This document shows positions 1 to 9,309 of a stretch of 64,000 nt of DNA, one piece after another. The stretch lies in the NCBI GenBank assembly GCA_029851415.1, contig CM056744.1, forward strand, positions 58,119,797 to 58,183,796, in the 5' to 3' direction. The DNA is from Eretmocerus hayati (taxonomy: Eukaryota > Arthropoda > Insecta > Hymenoptera > Aphelinidae). Position 1 is the stretch's first letter, and each line of letters starts with the position of its first letter. Below the pieces are notes generated by a model that saw only the letters and a list, made by a program, of their open reading frames with translations, was not told where the DNA came from and searched no databases. A program made the translations under genes and the position numbers.

Positions 1-2403
1 TTCTCGTTCGGGATCGCTACCTTGTGACGAGAGGAGGTGCCTGAATATTTTGCAGCCCCCCGTCGAATGCCAACACCCCCAAATCGGGGCATGAAATTCG
101 GGAATATTCTTAGAACAAGCCAGGAGGCTCCCTTCCAAAATTCCTCGATTGGGATCGCTTCCTTGTGACGAGAGAGGGTGCCTGAATTTTTTGCAGCCCC
201 CCTGGTGAATGCCGACAGCCCCAAATCGGGGGTTAAAATTCGTGAATTTTCTTAGAACAGGCCAGGAGGCTCTGTTCCAAAATTCATCGATTGGGATTGC
301 TTCCTTGTGACAAAAGATGGTGCCGGAATCTTTCCCAGTCCCCCGGTGAATGCCGACACCCCGAAATCTGGGGTTGGAATTCGGGAATTTTTTTAGGACA
401 GGCCAAGAGGCTCTGTTCCAAAATTCCTCGATTGGGATCGCTTTCTTGTGACAGGAGGAGGTGCCTGAATCTTCAGCAGCCCCCCAGTGAATGCCGAGAC
501 CCCCAAATCGGGGGTTGAAATACAGGATTTATCTCAGAACAGGCAAGGAGGCTCTGTTCCAAAATTTCTCGATTAAGATCGCTTTCTTGTAACGAAAATA
601 GATGCCTGAATCTTTTGCAGCCCCCCCGGTGGATGCCGACAGCCCCAAATCGGGGGTTGATATTCGGGAATTTTCTTAGAACAGGCCAGGAGGCTCTGTT
701 CCAAAATCTCTCCATCCGGATCGCTTTCTTGTTACGAAAGGAGGTGCCTGAATTATTGCAGCCCCCCCCCCCCCGGTGAATGGCGACACCCCCAAATCGG
801 GGGTTGAAATTCGGGAATTATTTAGAACAGGCCAGGAGGCTCTGTTCCAAATTTCTCGTTTGGGATCGCTTTCTTGTGGCGAAAGAATGTGCCTGAATTC
901 TTTGCAGCCCCCCCGGTGAATGCCGACACCCCGGAATCGGGGGTTGAAATTCGGGAATTTTTTTAGAACAGGCCAGGAGGCTCTGTTCCAAAATTCCTCG
1001 ATTGGGATCGCTTTCTTGTGACAGGAGGAGGTGCCTGAATTTTTCGCAGCCATCCCCCGGTGAATGCCGACAACCCCAATCGGGGGTTGATATTCGGGAT
1101 TTATCTCAGAACAGGCAAGGAGGCTCTGTTTCAAAATTTCTCGTTCGGGATCGCTCTCTTGTGACGAAAGAATGTGCTTGAATTTTTTGCAGCCCCCCCG
1201 GTGAACGCCAACACCCCGAAATCGGGGGTTGAAATTCGGGAATTTTCTTAAAACAGGCCAGGAGTCTCTGTTCCAAAATTTCTCGATTGGGATCGCTTCC
1301 TTGTGACAAAAGGAGGTGCCTGAATTTTTCGCAGCCCCCCCCCCCCCCGGTGAATGCCGACAACCCCAAATCGCGGGTTGAAATTCGGGATTTATCTCAG
1401 AACAGGCAAGGAGGCTCTGTTCCAAAATTTCTCGATTGGGATCGCTTTCTTGTGACGAGAGAGGGTGCCTGAATTTTTTGCAGCCCCCCTGGTGAATGCC
1501 GACACCCCCAAATCGGGGGTTGAAATTCGGGAAATTTCTTAGAACAGGCCAGGAGGCTCTGTTCCAAAATTTCTCGAATGGGATCGTTTTCTTGTGACAA
1601 ATGAGGTGCTCGTATTTTTCGCAGCCCCCCCGGTGAATGCCGACACCCCCAAATCGTGGGTTGAAATTCGGGATTCATCTCAGAACAGGCAAGGAGGCTC
1701 TGTTCCAAAATCTCTCGATTGGGATCGCTCTCTTGTGACGAAAGGAGGTGCCTGAATTCATTGCAGCCCCCCGGTGAATGCCGACACCCCCAAATCGGGG
1801 GTTGAAATACAGGATTTATCTCAGAACAGGCAAGTAGGCTCTGTTCCAAAATTTCTCGATTGAGATCGCTTTCTTGTAACGAAAATAGATGCCTGAATCT
1901 TTCGCAGCCCCCCCGGTGGATGCCGACACCCCCAAATCAGGGGTTGATATTCGGGAATTCTCTTAGAACAGGCCAGGAGGCTCTGTTCCAAAATCTCTCG
2001 ATCCGGATCGCTTTCTTGTGACGAAAGGAGGTGCCTGAATTTTGGCAGCCCCCCTCGGTGAATACCGAAACCCCGAAATCGGGGGTTGGAATTCGGGAAT
2101 TTTTTTACAACAGGCCAGGAGGCTCCGTTCCAAAATTTCTCGATTGGGATCGCTTCCTTGTGACATAAGGAGGTGCCTGAATCTCCAGCAGCCCCTCCGG
2201 TGAATGCCGACACCCCGAAATCGGGGTTTGAAATTCGGGAATTTTTTTAGAACAGGCCAGGAGATTCTGTTGTAAAATTCCTCGATTGGGATCGCTTCCT
2301 TGTGACAAGAGGAGGTGCCTGAATTTTTGGCAGCCCCCCCCCCCCGGAGAATGCCGACACCCCCAAATCGGGGGTTGAAATTCTGGATTTATCTCAGAAC
2401 AGG

Positions 2404-2545
2404 CAAGGAGGCTCTGTTCCAAAATTACTCGATTGGGATTGCTTCCTTGTGACGAAAGAAGGTGCCTGAATTTCTCGCAGACCCCCCGGTGAATGCCGAC
2501 ACCCCCAAATCGGGGGTTGAAATTCGGGAATTTTCTGAGAACAGG
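2404..2545 (+). repeat. Monomer type n (reference copy)
   Basis: Diagnostic words: aaaattactcgattggg, gaaagaaggtgcc, ttctcgcagacc; the 3' end is ttttctgagaacagg. 142 bp. Several copies of this type elsewhere have lost their hairpin. Confidence 0.85.
2506..2534 (+). other. Monomer dyad pair: C5/G5 hairpin plus aattc-gg-gaatt (example)
   Basis: Nearly every monomer has two adjacent inverted repeats. The first is C5-aaatc-G5 (or its ccccga-aa-tcgggg form), the second aattc-gg-gaatt about five bases later. This copy in type n shows both. They could extrude as cruciforms or mark ends of a binding site; the sequence alone does not say which. Confidence 0.7.
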
Positions 2546-2687
2546 CCAGGAGGCTCTGTTCCAAAATTTCTCGTTCGGGATCGCTACCTTGTGAGGAGAG
2601 AAAGGGGCCTGAATATTTTGCAGCCCCCCGTCGAATGCCAACACCCCCAAATCGGGGGTTGAAATTCGGGAATTCTCTTAGAACTAG
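2546..2687 (+). repeat. Monomer type a (reference copy)
   Basis: Diagnostic words: tcgttcgggatcgctacc, gaatattttgcag, cgtcgaatgccaacac. 142 bp. This copy has gaggagagaaaggggcc in place of the usual gacgagagaaggtgcc. Confidence 0.85.
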
Positions 2688-2828
2688 CCAGGAGGCTCTG
2701 TTCCAAAATTCATCGATTGGGATTGCTTCCTTGTGATAAAAGATGGTGCCGGAATTTTTCCCAGTCCCCCGGTGAATGCCGACACCCCGAAATCGGGGGT
2801 TGGAATTCGGGAATTTTTTTAGAACAGG
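2688..2828 (+). repeat. Monomer type b (reference copy)
   Basis: Diagnostic words: attcatcgattgggattg, gataaaagatggtgccgg, tcccagtcccccgg, and the ccccgaaatcgggg form of the hairpin. 141 bp. Confidence 0.85.
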
Positions 2829-2970
2829 CCAGGAGGCTCTGTTCCAAAATTTCTCGATTGGGATCGCTTTCTTGTGACATAAGGAGGTGCCTGAATCTTC
2901 AGCAGCCCCCCCAGTGAATGCCGACACCCCCAAATCGGGGGTTGAAATACAGGATTTATCTCAGAACAGG
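2829..2970 (+). repeat. Monomer type c (reference copy)
   Basis: Diagnostic words: gacataaggaggtgcc, gaatcttcagcag, cccagtgaatgcc, and a 3' end gaaatacaggatttatc. 142 bp. Confidence 0.85.
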
Positions 2971-3112
2971 CAAGGAGGCTCTGTTCCAAAATTTCTCGAT
3001 TGAGATCGCTTTCTCGTAACGAAAATAGATGCCTGAAACTTTTGCAGCCCCCCCGGTGGATGCCGACAGCCCCAAATCGGGGGTTGATATTCGGGAATTT
3101 TCTTAGAACAGG
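2971..3112 (+). repeat. Monomer type d (reference copy)
   Basis: Diagnostic words: gattgagatcgc, gtaacgaaaatagatgcc, ggtggatgccgacag, gttgatattcgg. 142 bp. Confidence 0.85.
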
Positions 3113-3252
3113 CCAGGAGGCTCTGTTCCAAAATCTCTCGATCCGGATCGCTTTCTTGTGACGAAAGGAGGTGCCTGAATTTTTGCAGCCCCCCCGGTGA
3201 ATGCCGACACCCCCAAATCGGGGGTTGAAATTCGGGAATTTTTTAGAACAGG
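3113..3252 (+). repeat. Monomer type e (reference copy)
   Basis: Diagnostic words: aaaatctctcgatccggatcg and gaatttttgcag; the 3' end is shortened to gaattttttagaac. 140 bp. Confidence 0.85.
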
Positions 3253-3393
3253 CCAGGAGGCTCTGTGCCAAATTTCTCGTTTGGGATCGCTTTCTTGTGG
3301 CGAAAGAATGTGCCTGAATTCTTTGCAGCCCCCCCGGTGAATGCCGACACCCCGAAATCGGGGGTTGAAATTCGGGATTTATCTCAGAACAGG
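3253..3393 (+). repeat. Monomer type f (reference copy)
   Basis: Diagnostic words: ctgtgccaaatttctcg, tgtggcgaaagaatgtgcc, gaattctttgcag, with the ccccgaaatcgggg hairpin. 141 bp. Confidence 0.85.
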
Positions 3394-3543
3394 CAAGGAG
3401 GCTCTGTTCCAAAATTTCTCGATTGGGATCGCTTTCTTGTGACGAGAGAGGGTGCCTGAATTTTTTGCGGCCCCCCCCCCCCCCCGGTGAATGCCGACAC
3501 CCCCAAATCGGGGGTTGAAATTCGGGAAATTTCTTAGAACAGG
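3394..3543 (+). repeat. Monomer type i (reference copy), long C-tract
   Basis: Diagnostic words: gacgagagagggtgcc, a 15-C tract (3,471-3,485) and a 3' end cgggaaatttcttag. 150 bp; the additional length is all in the C-tract. Confidence 0.85.
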
Positions 3544-3684
3544 CCAGGAGGCTCTGTTCCAAAATTTCTCCAATGGGATCGTTTTCTTGTGACAAATGAG
3601 GTGCTCGTATTTTTTGCAGCCCCCCCGGTGAATGCCGACACCCCCAAATCGTGGGTTGATATTCGGGAATTCTCTTAGAACAGG
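3544..3684 (+). repeat. Monomer type j (reference copy)
   Basis: Diagnostic words: caatgggatcgttttcttg, gacaaatgaggtgctcg, and a hairpin broken by one change (aaatcgtggg). 141 bp. Confidence 0.85.
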
Positions 3685-3826
3685 CCAGGAGGCTCTGTTC
3701 CAAAATCTCTCGATCCGGATCGCTTCCTTGTGACGAAAGGAGGTGCCTGAATTTTGGCAGCCCCCCTCGGTGAATACCGACACCCCCAAATCGGGGGTTG
3801 AAATTCAGGGATTCTCTTAGAACAAG
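3685..3826 (+). repeat. Monomer type e' (reference copy)
   Basis: It shares the ctcgatccggatcg core of type e but has gaattttggcag, a ctcggtgaataccgac segment and cagggattctcttag. 142 bp. Confidence 0.82.
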
Positions 3827-3967
3827 CCAGGAGGCTCTGTTCCAAAATTTATCGATTGGGATTGCTTCCTTGCGATAAAAGATGGTGCCGGAATTTTTCG
3901 CAGTCCCCCGGTGAATGCCGAAACCCCGAAATCGGGGGTTGGAATTCGGGAATTTTTTTACAACAGG
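3827..3967 (+). repeat. Monomer type b' (reference copy)
   Basis: Diagnostic words: aaatttatcgattgggattg, ttgcgataaaagatgg, ttcgcagtcccccgg, gccgaaaccccgaaatc, and tttttttacaacagg at the end. 141 bp. Confidence 0.84.
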
Positions 3968-4111
3968 CCAGGAGGCTCCGTTCCAAAATTTCTCGATTGG
4001 GATCGCTTCCTTGTGACATAAGGAGGTGCCTGAATCTCCAGCAGCCCCTCCGGTGAATGCCGACACCCCGAAATCGGGGTTTGAAATTCGGGAATTTTTT
4101 TAGAACACAGG
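3968..4111 (+). repeat. Monomer type l (reference copy)
   Basis: Diagnostic words: ggaggctccgttcc, gacataagg, gaatctccagcagcccct, cggggtttgaaattc. The C-tract is interrupted (cagcccctccgg). 144 bp here because of a two-base insertion (agaacacagg). Confidence 0.84.
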
Positions 4112-4257
4112 CCAGGAGATTCTGTTGTAAAATTCCTCGATTGGGATCGCTTCCTTGTGACAAGAGGAGGTGCCTGAATTTTTGGCAGCCCCCCCCCCCG
4201 GAGAATGCCGACACCCCCAAATCGGGGGTTGAAATTCTGGATTTATCTCAGAACAGG
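4112..4257 (+). repeat. Monomer type m (reference copy)
   Basis: Diagnostic words: ggagattctgttgtaaaatt, gacaagaggagg, tttttggcag with a long C-tract, ggagaatgccgac, gaaattctggatttatc. 146 bp. Used here as the HOR start. Confidence 0.86.
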
Positions 4258-4823
4258 CAAGGAGGCTCTGTTCCAAAATTACTCGATTGGGATTGCTTCC
4301 TTGTGACGAAAGAAGGTGCCTGAATTTCTCGCAGACCCCCCGGTGAATGCCGACACCCCCAAATCGGGGGTTGAAATTCGGGAATTTTCTGAGAACAGGC
4401 CAGGAGCCTCTGTTCCAAAATTTCTCGTTCGGGATCGCTACCTTGTGACGAGAGAAGGTGCCTGAATATTTTGCAGCCCCCCGTCGAATGCCAACACCCC
4501 CAAATCGGGGGTTGAAATTCGGGAATTCTCTTAGAACTAGCCAGGAGGCTCTGTTCCAAAATTCATCGATTGGGATTGCTTCCTTGTGATAAAAGATGGT
4601 GCCGGAATTTTTCCCAGTCCCCCGGTGAATGCCGACACCCCGAAATCGGGGGTTGGAATTCGGGAATTTTTTTAGAACAGGCCAGGAGGCTCTGTTCCAA
4701 AATTTCTCGATTGGGATCGCTTTCTTGTGACATAAGGAGGTGCCTGAATCTTCAGCAGCCCCCCCAGTGAATGCCGACACCCCCAAATCGGGGGTTGAAA
4801 TACAGGATTTATCTCAGAACAGG

Positions 4824-4965
4824 CAAGGAGGCTCTGTTCCAAAATTTCTCAATTGAGATCGCTTTCTCGTAACGAAAATAGATGCCTGAATCTTTTGCAG
4901 CCCCCCCGGTGGATGCCGACACCCCGAAATCGGGGGTTGAAATTCGGGATTTATCTCAGAACAGG
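4824..4965 (+). repeat. Chimeric monomer d/f
   Basis: The 5' part is type d (gtaacgaaaatagatgcc, ggtggatgcc) and the 3' part is type f (ccccgaaatcgggg, gaaattcgggatttatc). It is full length (142 bp), so the joining was in register. It replaces d-e-f found in the partner copy at about 20.7-21.1 kb. Confidence 0.83.
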
Positions 4966-5107
4966 CAAGGAGGCTCTGTTTCAAAATTTCTCGTCCGGGA
5001 TCGCTCTCTTGTGACGAAAGAATGTGCTTGAATTTTTTGCAGCCCCCCCGGTGAACGCCAACACCCCGAAATCGGGGGTTGAAATTCGGGGATTCTCTTA
5101 AAACAGG
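4966..5107 (+). repeat. Monomer type g (reference copy)
   Basis: Diagnostic words: ctgtttcaaaatttctcg, gaaagaatgtgcttg, ggtgaacgccaacacc. 142 bp. It normally stands between f and h. Confidence 0.85.
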
Positions 5108-5252
5108 CCAGGAGTCTCTGTTCCAAAATTTCTCGATTGGGATCGCTTCCTTGTGACAAAAGGAGGTGCCTGAATTTTTCGCAGCCTCCCTCCCGGTGAA
5201 TGCCGACAACCCCAAATCGGGGGTTGAAATTCGGGATTTATCTCAGAACAGG
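5108..5252 (+). repeat. Monomer type h (reference copy)
   Basis: Diagnostic words: aggagtctctgttcc, gacaaaaggaggtgcc, gcagcctccctcccgg, ccgacaaccccaaatc. 145 bp. Confidence 0.85.
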
Positions 5253-5543
5253 CAAGGAGGCTCTGTTCCAAAATTTCTCGATTGGGATCGCTTTCTTGTG
5301 ACGAGAAAGGGTGCCTGAATTTTTTGCAGCCCCCCCCCCCCCCCGGTGAATGCTGACACCCCCAAATCGGGGGTTGAAATTCGGGAAATTTCTTAGAACA
5401 GGCCAGGAGGCTCTGTTCCAAAATTTCTCCAATGGGATCGTTTTCTTGTGACAAATGAGGTGCTCGTATTTTTTGCAGCCCCCCCGGTGAATGCCGACAC
5501 CCCCAAATCGTGGGTTGAAATTCGGGATTCATCTCAGAACAGG

Positions 5544-5684
5544 CAAGGAGGCTCTGTTCCAAAATCTCTCGATCGGGATCGCTCTCTTGTGACGAAAGGA
5601 GGTGCCTGAATTCATTGCAGCCCCCCGGTGAATGCCGACACCCCCAAATCAGGGGTTGATATTCGGGAATTCTCTTAGAACAGG
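5544..5684 (+). repeat. Monomer type k (reference copy)
   Basis: Diagnostic words: gatcgctctcttgtgac, gaattcattgcag, a short C-tract, and here caaatcaggggttgat. 141 bp. Confidence 0.83.
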
Positions 5685-6261
5685 CCAGGAGGCTCTGTTC
5701 CAAAATCTCTCGATCCGGATCGCTTTCTTGTGACGAAAGGAGGTGCCTGAATTTTGGCAGCCCCCCCCCCCGGTGAATGCCGACAACCCCAAATCGGGGG
5801 TTGAATTTCGGGATTTATCTCAGAACAGGCAAGGAGGCTCTGTTCCAAAATTTCTCGATTGGGATCGCTTTCTTGTGACGAGAGAGGGTGCCTGAATTTT
5901 TTGCAGCCCCCCCCCCCCCGGTGAATGCCGACACCCCCAAATCGGGGGTTGGAATTCGGGAATTTTTTTAGAACAGGCCAGGAGGCTCTGTTCCAAAATT
6001 TCTCGATTGGGATCGCTTTCTTGTGACATAAGAAGGTGCCTGAATCTTCAGCAGCCCCCCCAGTGGATGCCGACACCCCCAAATCGGGGGTTGAAATACA
6101 GGATTTATCTCAGAACAGGCAAGGAGGCTCTGTTCCAAAATTTCTCGATTGAGATCGCTTTCTCGTAACGAAAATAGATGCCTGAATCTTTTGCAGCCCC
6201 CCCGGTGGATGCCGACAGCCCCAAATCGGGGGTTGATATTCGGGAATTTTCTTAGAACAGG

Positions 6262-6402
6262 CCAGGAGGCTCTGTTCCAAAATCTCTCGATCCGGATCGC
6301 TTTCTTGTGACGAAAGGAGGTGCCGCAATTTTTCGCAGTCCCCCGGTGAATGCCGAAACCCCGAAATCGGGGGTTGGAATTCGGGAATTTTTTTACAACA
6401 GG
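6262..6402 (+). repeat. Chimeric monomer e/b'
   Basis: The 5' core is type e (ctctcgatccgg, gaaaggaggtgcc). The 3' part is b' (gcaatttttcgcagtccc, gccgaaacc, ttttacaac). 141 bp, in register. The same chimera is carried by the duplicate near 22.4 kb. Confidence 0.8.
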
Positions 6403-6773
6403 CCAGGAGGCTCCGTTCCAAAATTTCTCGATTGGGATCGCTTCCTTGTGACATAAGGAGGTGCCTGAATCTCCAGCAGCCCCTCCGGTGAATGCCGACA
6501 CCCCGAAATCGGGGTTTGAAATTCGGGAATTTTTTCAGAACAGGCCAGGAGATTCTGTTGTAAAATTCCTCGATTGGGATCGCTTCCTTGTGACAAGAGG
6601 AGGTGCCTGAATTTTTGGCAGCCCCCCCCCCGGAGAATGCCGACACCCCCAAATCGGGGGTTGAAATTCTGGATTTATCTCAGAACAGGCAAGGAGGCTC
6701 TGTTCCAAAATTACTCGATTGGGATTGCTTCCTTGTGACGAAAGAAGGTGCCTGAATTTCTCGCAGACCCCCC

Positions 6774-6786
6774 GGTGAGATTCGGG
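6774..6786 (+). repeat. Hairpin-deletion junction in type n
   Basis: Here ggtga is followed directly by gattcggg. About 28 bases comprising tgccgacac and the whole C5/G5 hairpin are missing compared with the type n copy at 2,404. The same junction is found at the duplicate, 22,921. Confidence 0.85.
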
Positions 6787-6944
6787 AATTTTCTGAGAAC
6801 AGGCCAGGAGGCTCTGTTCCAAAATTTCTCGTTCGGGATCGCTACCTTGTGACGAGAGAAGGTGCCTGAATATTTTGCAGCCCCCCGTCGAATGCCACCA
6901 CCCCCAAATCGGGGGTTGAAATTCGGGAATTCTCTTAGAACAAG

Positions 6945-7086
6945 CTAGGAGGCTCCGTTCCAAAATTCCTCGATTGGGATCGCTTTCTTGTGACGAGAGA
7001 GGGTGCCTGAATTTTTTGCAGCCCCCCTGGTGAATGCCGACAGCCCCAAATCGGGGGTTAAAATTCGGGAATTTTCTTAGAACAGG
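6945..7086 (+). repeat. Monomer type p (reference copy)
   Basis: Diagnostic words: ttcctcgattgggatcg, gacgagagagggtgcc, cagcccccctggtgaatgcc, ccgacagccccaaatc, gttaaaattcg. 142 bp. It alternates with a and b in the expanded unit at 6.5-7.6 kb and at the start of each long-range copy. Confidence 0.8.
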
Positions 7087-9309
7087 CCAGGAGGCTCTGT
7101 TCCAAAATTGATCGATTGGGATTGCTTCCTTGTGATAAAAGATGGTGCCGGAATTTTTGCCAGCCCCACCAGTGAATGCCGACACCCCCAAATCGGGGGT
7201 TGAAATTCGGGAATTTTCTGAGAACAGGCCAGGAGGCTCTGTTCCAAAATTTCTCGTTCGGGATCGCTACCTTGTGACGAGAGAAGGTGCCTGAATATTT
7301 TGCAGCCCCCCGTTGAATGCCAACACCCCCAAATCGGGGGTTGAAATTCGGGAATATTCTTAGAACAAGCCAGGAGGCTCCCTTCCAAGATTCCTCGATT
7401 GGGATCGCTTCCTTGTGACGAGAGAGGGTGCCTGAATTTTTCGCAGCCCCCCTGGTGAATGCCGACAGCCCCAAATCGGGGGTTAAAATTCGTGAATTTT
7501 CTTAGAACAGGCCAGGAGGCTCTGTTCCAAAATTCATCGATTGGGATTGCTTCCTTGTGACGAAAGAAGGTGCCTGAATTTTTCGCAGACCCCCCGGTGA
7601 ATGCCGACACCCCCAAATCGGGGGTTGAAATTCGGGAATTTCCTGAGAACAGGCCAGGAGGCTCTGTTCCAGAATTTCTCGTTCGGGATCGCTACCTTGT
7701 GACGAGAGAAGGTGCCTGAATATTTTGCAGCCCCCCGTCGAATGCCAACACCCCCAAATCGGGGGTTGAAATTCGGGAATTCTCTTAGAACTAGCCAGGA
7801 GGCTCTGTTCCAAAATTCATCGATTGGGATTGCTTTCTTGTGATAAAAGATGGTGCCGGAATTTTTCCCAGTCCCCCGGTGAATGCCGACACCCCGAAAT
7901 CGGTGGTTGGAATCCGGGAATTTTTTTAGAACAGGCCAGGAGGCTCTGTTCCAAAATTTTTCGATTGGGATGGCTTTCTTGTGACATAAGGAGGTGCCTG
8001 AATCTTCAGCAGCCCCCCCAGTGAATGCCGACACCCCCAAATCGGGGGTTGAAATACAGGATTTATCTCAGAACAGGCAAGGAGGCTCTGTTCCGAAATT
8101 TCTCGATTGAGATCGCTTTCTCGTAACGAAAATAGATGCCTGAATCTTTTGCAGCCCCCCCGGTGGATGCCGACAGCCCCAAATCGGGGGTTGATATTCG
8201 GGAATTTTCTTAGAACAGGCCAGGAGGCTCTGTTCCAAAATCTCTCGATCCGGATCGCTTTCTTGTGACGAAAGGAGGTGCCTGAATTTTTGCAGCCCCC
8301 CCGGTGAATGCCGACACCCCCAAATCGGGGGTTGAAATTCGGGAATTTTTTAGAACAGGCCAGGAGGCTCTGTGCCAAATTTCTCGTTTGGGATCGCTTT
8401 CTTGTGGCGAAAGAATGTGCCTGAATTCTTTGCAGCCCCCCCGGTGAATGCCGACACCCCGAAATCGGGGGTTGAAATTCGGGATTTATCTCAGAACAGG
8501 CAAGGAGGTTCTGTTCCAAAATCTCTCGATCCGGATCGCTTTCTTGTGACGAAAGGAGGTGCCTGAATTTTTGCAGCCCCCCCGGTGAATGCCGACACCC
8601 CCAAATCGGAGGTTGAAATTCGGGAATTCTCTTAAAACAGGCCAGGAGTCTCTGTTCCAAAATTTCTCGATTGGGATCGCTTTCTTGTGACGAGAGAGGG
8701 TGCCTGAATTTTTTGCAGCCCCCCCCCCCCCCCGGTGAATGCCGACACCCCCAAATCGGGGGTTGAAATTCGGGAAATTTCTGAGAACAGGCCAGGAGGC
8801 TCTGTTCCAAAATTTCTCGAATGGGATCGTTTTCTTGTGACAAATGAGGTGCTCGTATTTTTTGCAGCCCCCCCGGTGAATGCCGACACCCCCAAATCGT
8901 GGTTGAAATTCGGGATTCATCTCAGAACAGGCAAGGAGGCTCTGTTCCAAAATCTCTCGATTGGGATCGCTCTCTTGTGACGAAAGGAGGTGCCTGAATT
9001 CATTGCAGCCCCCCGGTGAATGCCGACACCCCCAAATCAGGGGTTGATATTCGGGAATTCTCTTAGAACAGGCCAGGAGGCTCTGTTCCAAAATCTCTCG
9101 ATCCGGATCGCTTTCTTGTGACGAAAGGAGGTGCCTGAATTTTGGCAGCCCCCCCCCCCCGTTGAATGCCGACAACCCCAAATCGGGGGTTGAAATTCGG
9201 GATTTATCTCAGAACAGGCAAGGAGGCTCTGTTCCAAAATCTCTCGATTGGGATCGCTCTCTTGTGACGAAAGGAGGTGCCTGAATTCATTGCAGCCCCC
9301 CGGTGAATG

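Larger units (their letters stand above)
2257..4111 (+). repeat. 13-monomer HOR unit lacking g and h
   Basis: The order is m, n, a, b, c, d, e, f, i, j, e', b', l. Type f (3,253-3,393) is followed directly by type i, so g and h are missing as a clean two-monomer loss relative to the 15-mer. Confidence 0.85.
1640..4330 (+). repeat. ~7.7-kb internal repeat, copy 1
   Basis: It matches 9,310-12,285 at offset 7,670-7,672 up to type f (about 3,393), then at about 7,950 because two monomers (g and h) are missing here. The match starts at the j-type hairpin caaatcgtggg (about 1,651 versus 9,321). The same stretch is also part of the 15.6-kb repeat, so it occurs a third time near 17.2-20.2 kb. Confidence 0.82.
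4112..6544 (+). repeat. 17-monomer HOR variant with chimeric monomers
   Basis: The order is m, n, a, b, c, d/f, g, h, i, j, k, e', i, c, d, e/b', l. The d/f chimera replaces d-e-f. The tail i-c-d-e/b' repeats an earlier part of the unit before l. The matching unit in the next long-range copy (19,978-22,690) has 19 monomers because it keeps d, e and f separate. Confidence 0.83.

Noticed and set aside
1321..1350. Telomeric or subtelomeric simple repeat suggested by C-runs and ggggtt
   Set aside because: The runs are parts of the 142-bp monomer and never form tandem ttaggg- or ggggtt-like hexamers.
2404..2545. CENP-B box or other known centromere motif in the monomer
   Set aside because: I looked for ttcg-N4-a-N2-cggg on both strands. 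The nearest stretch (ttcgtcacaagaaa on the minus strand) lacks the cggg part.
2819..4066. A 415-codon minus-strand open frame, the longest in the window, as a possible gene
   Set aside because: It is translated satellite read in all three frames in turn. It has no domain I recognise, and similar frames occur wherever C-tract lengths happen to keep them open.
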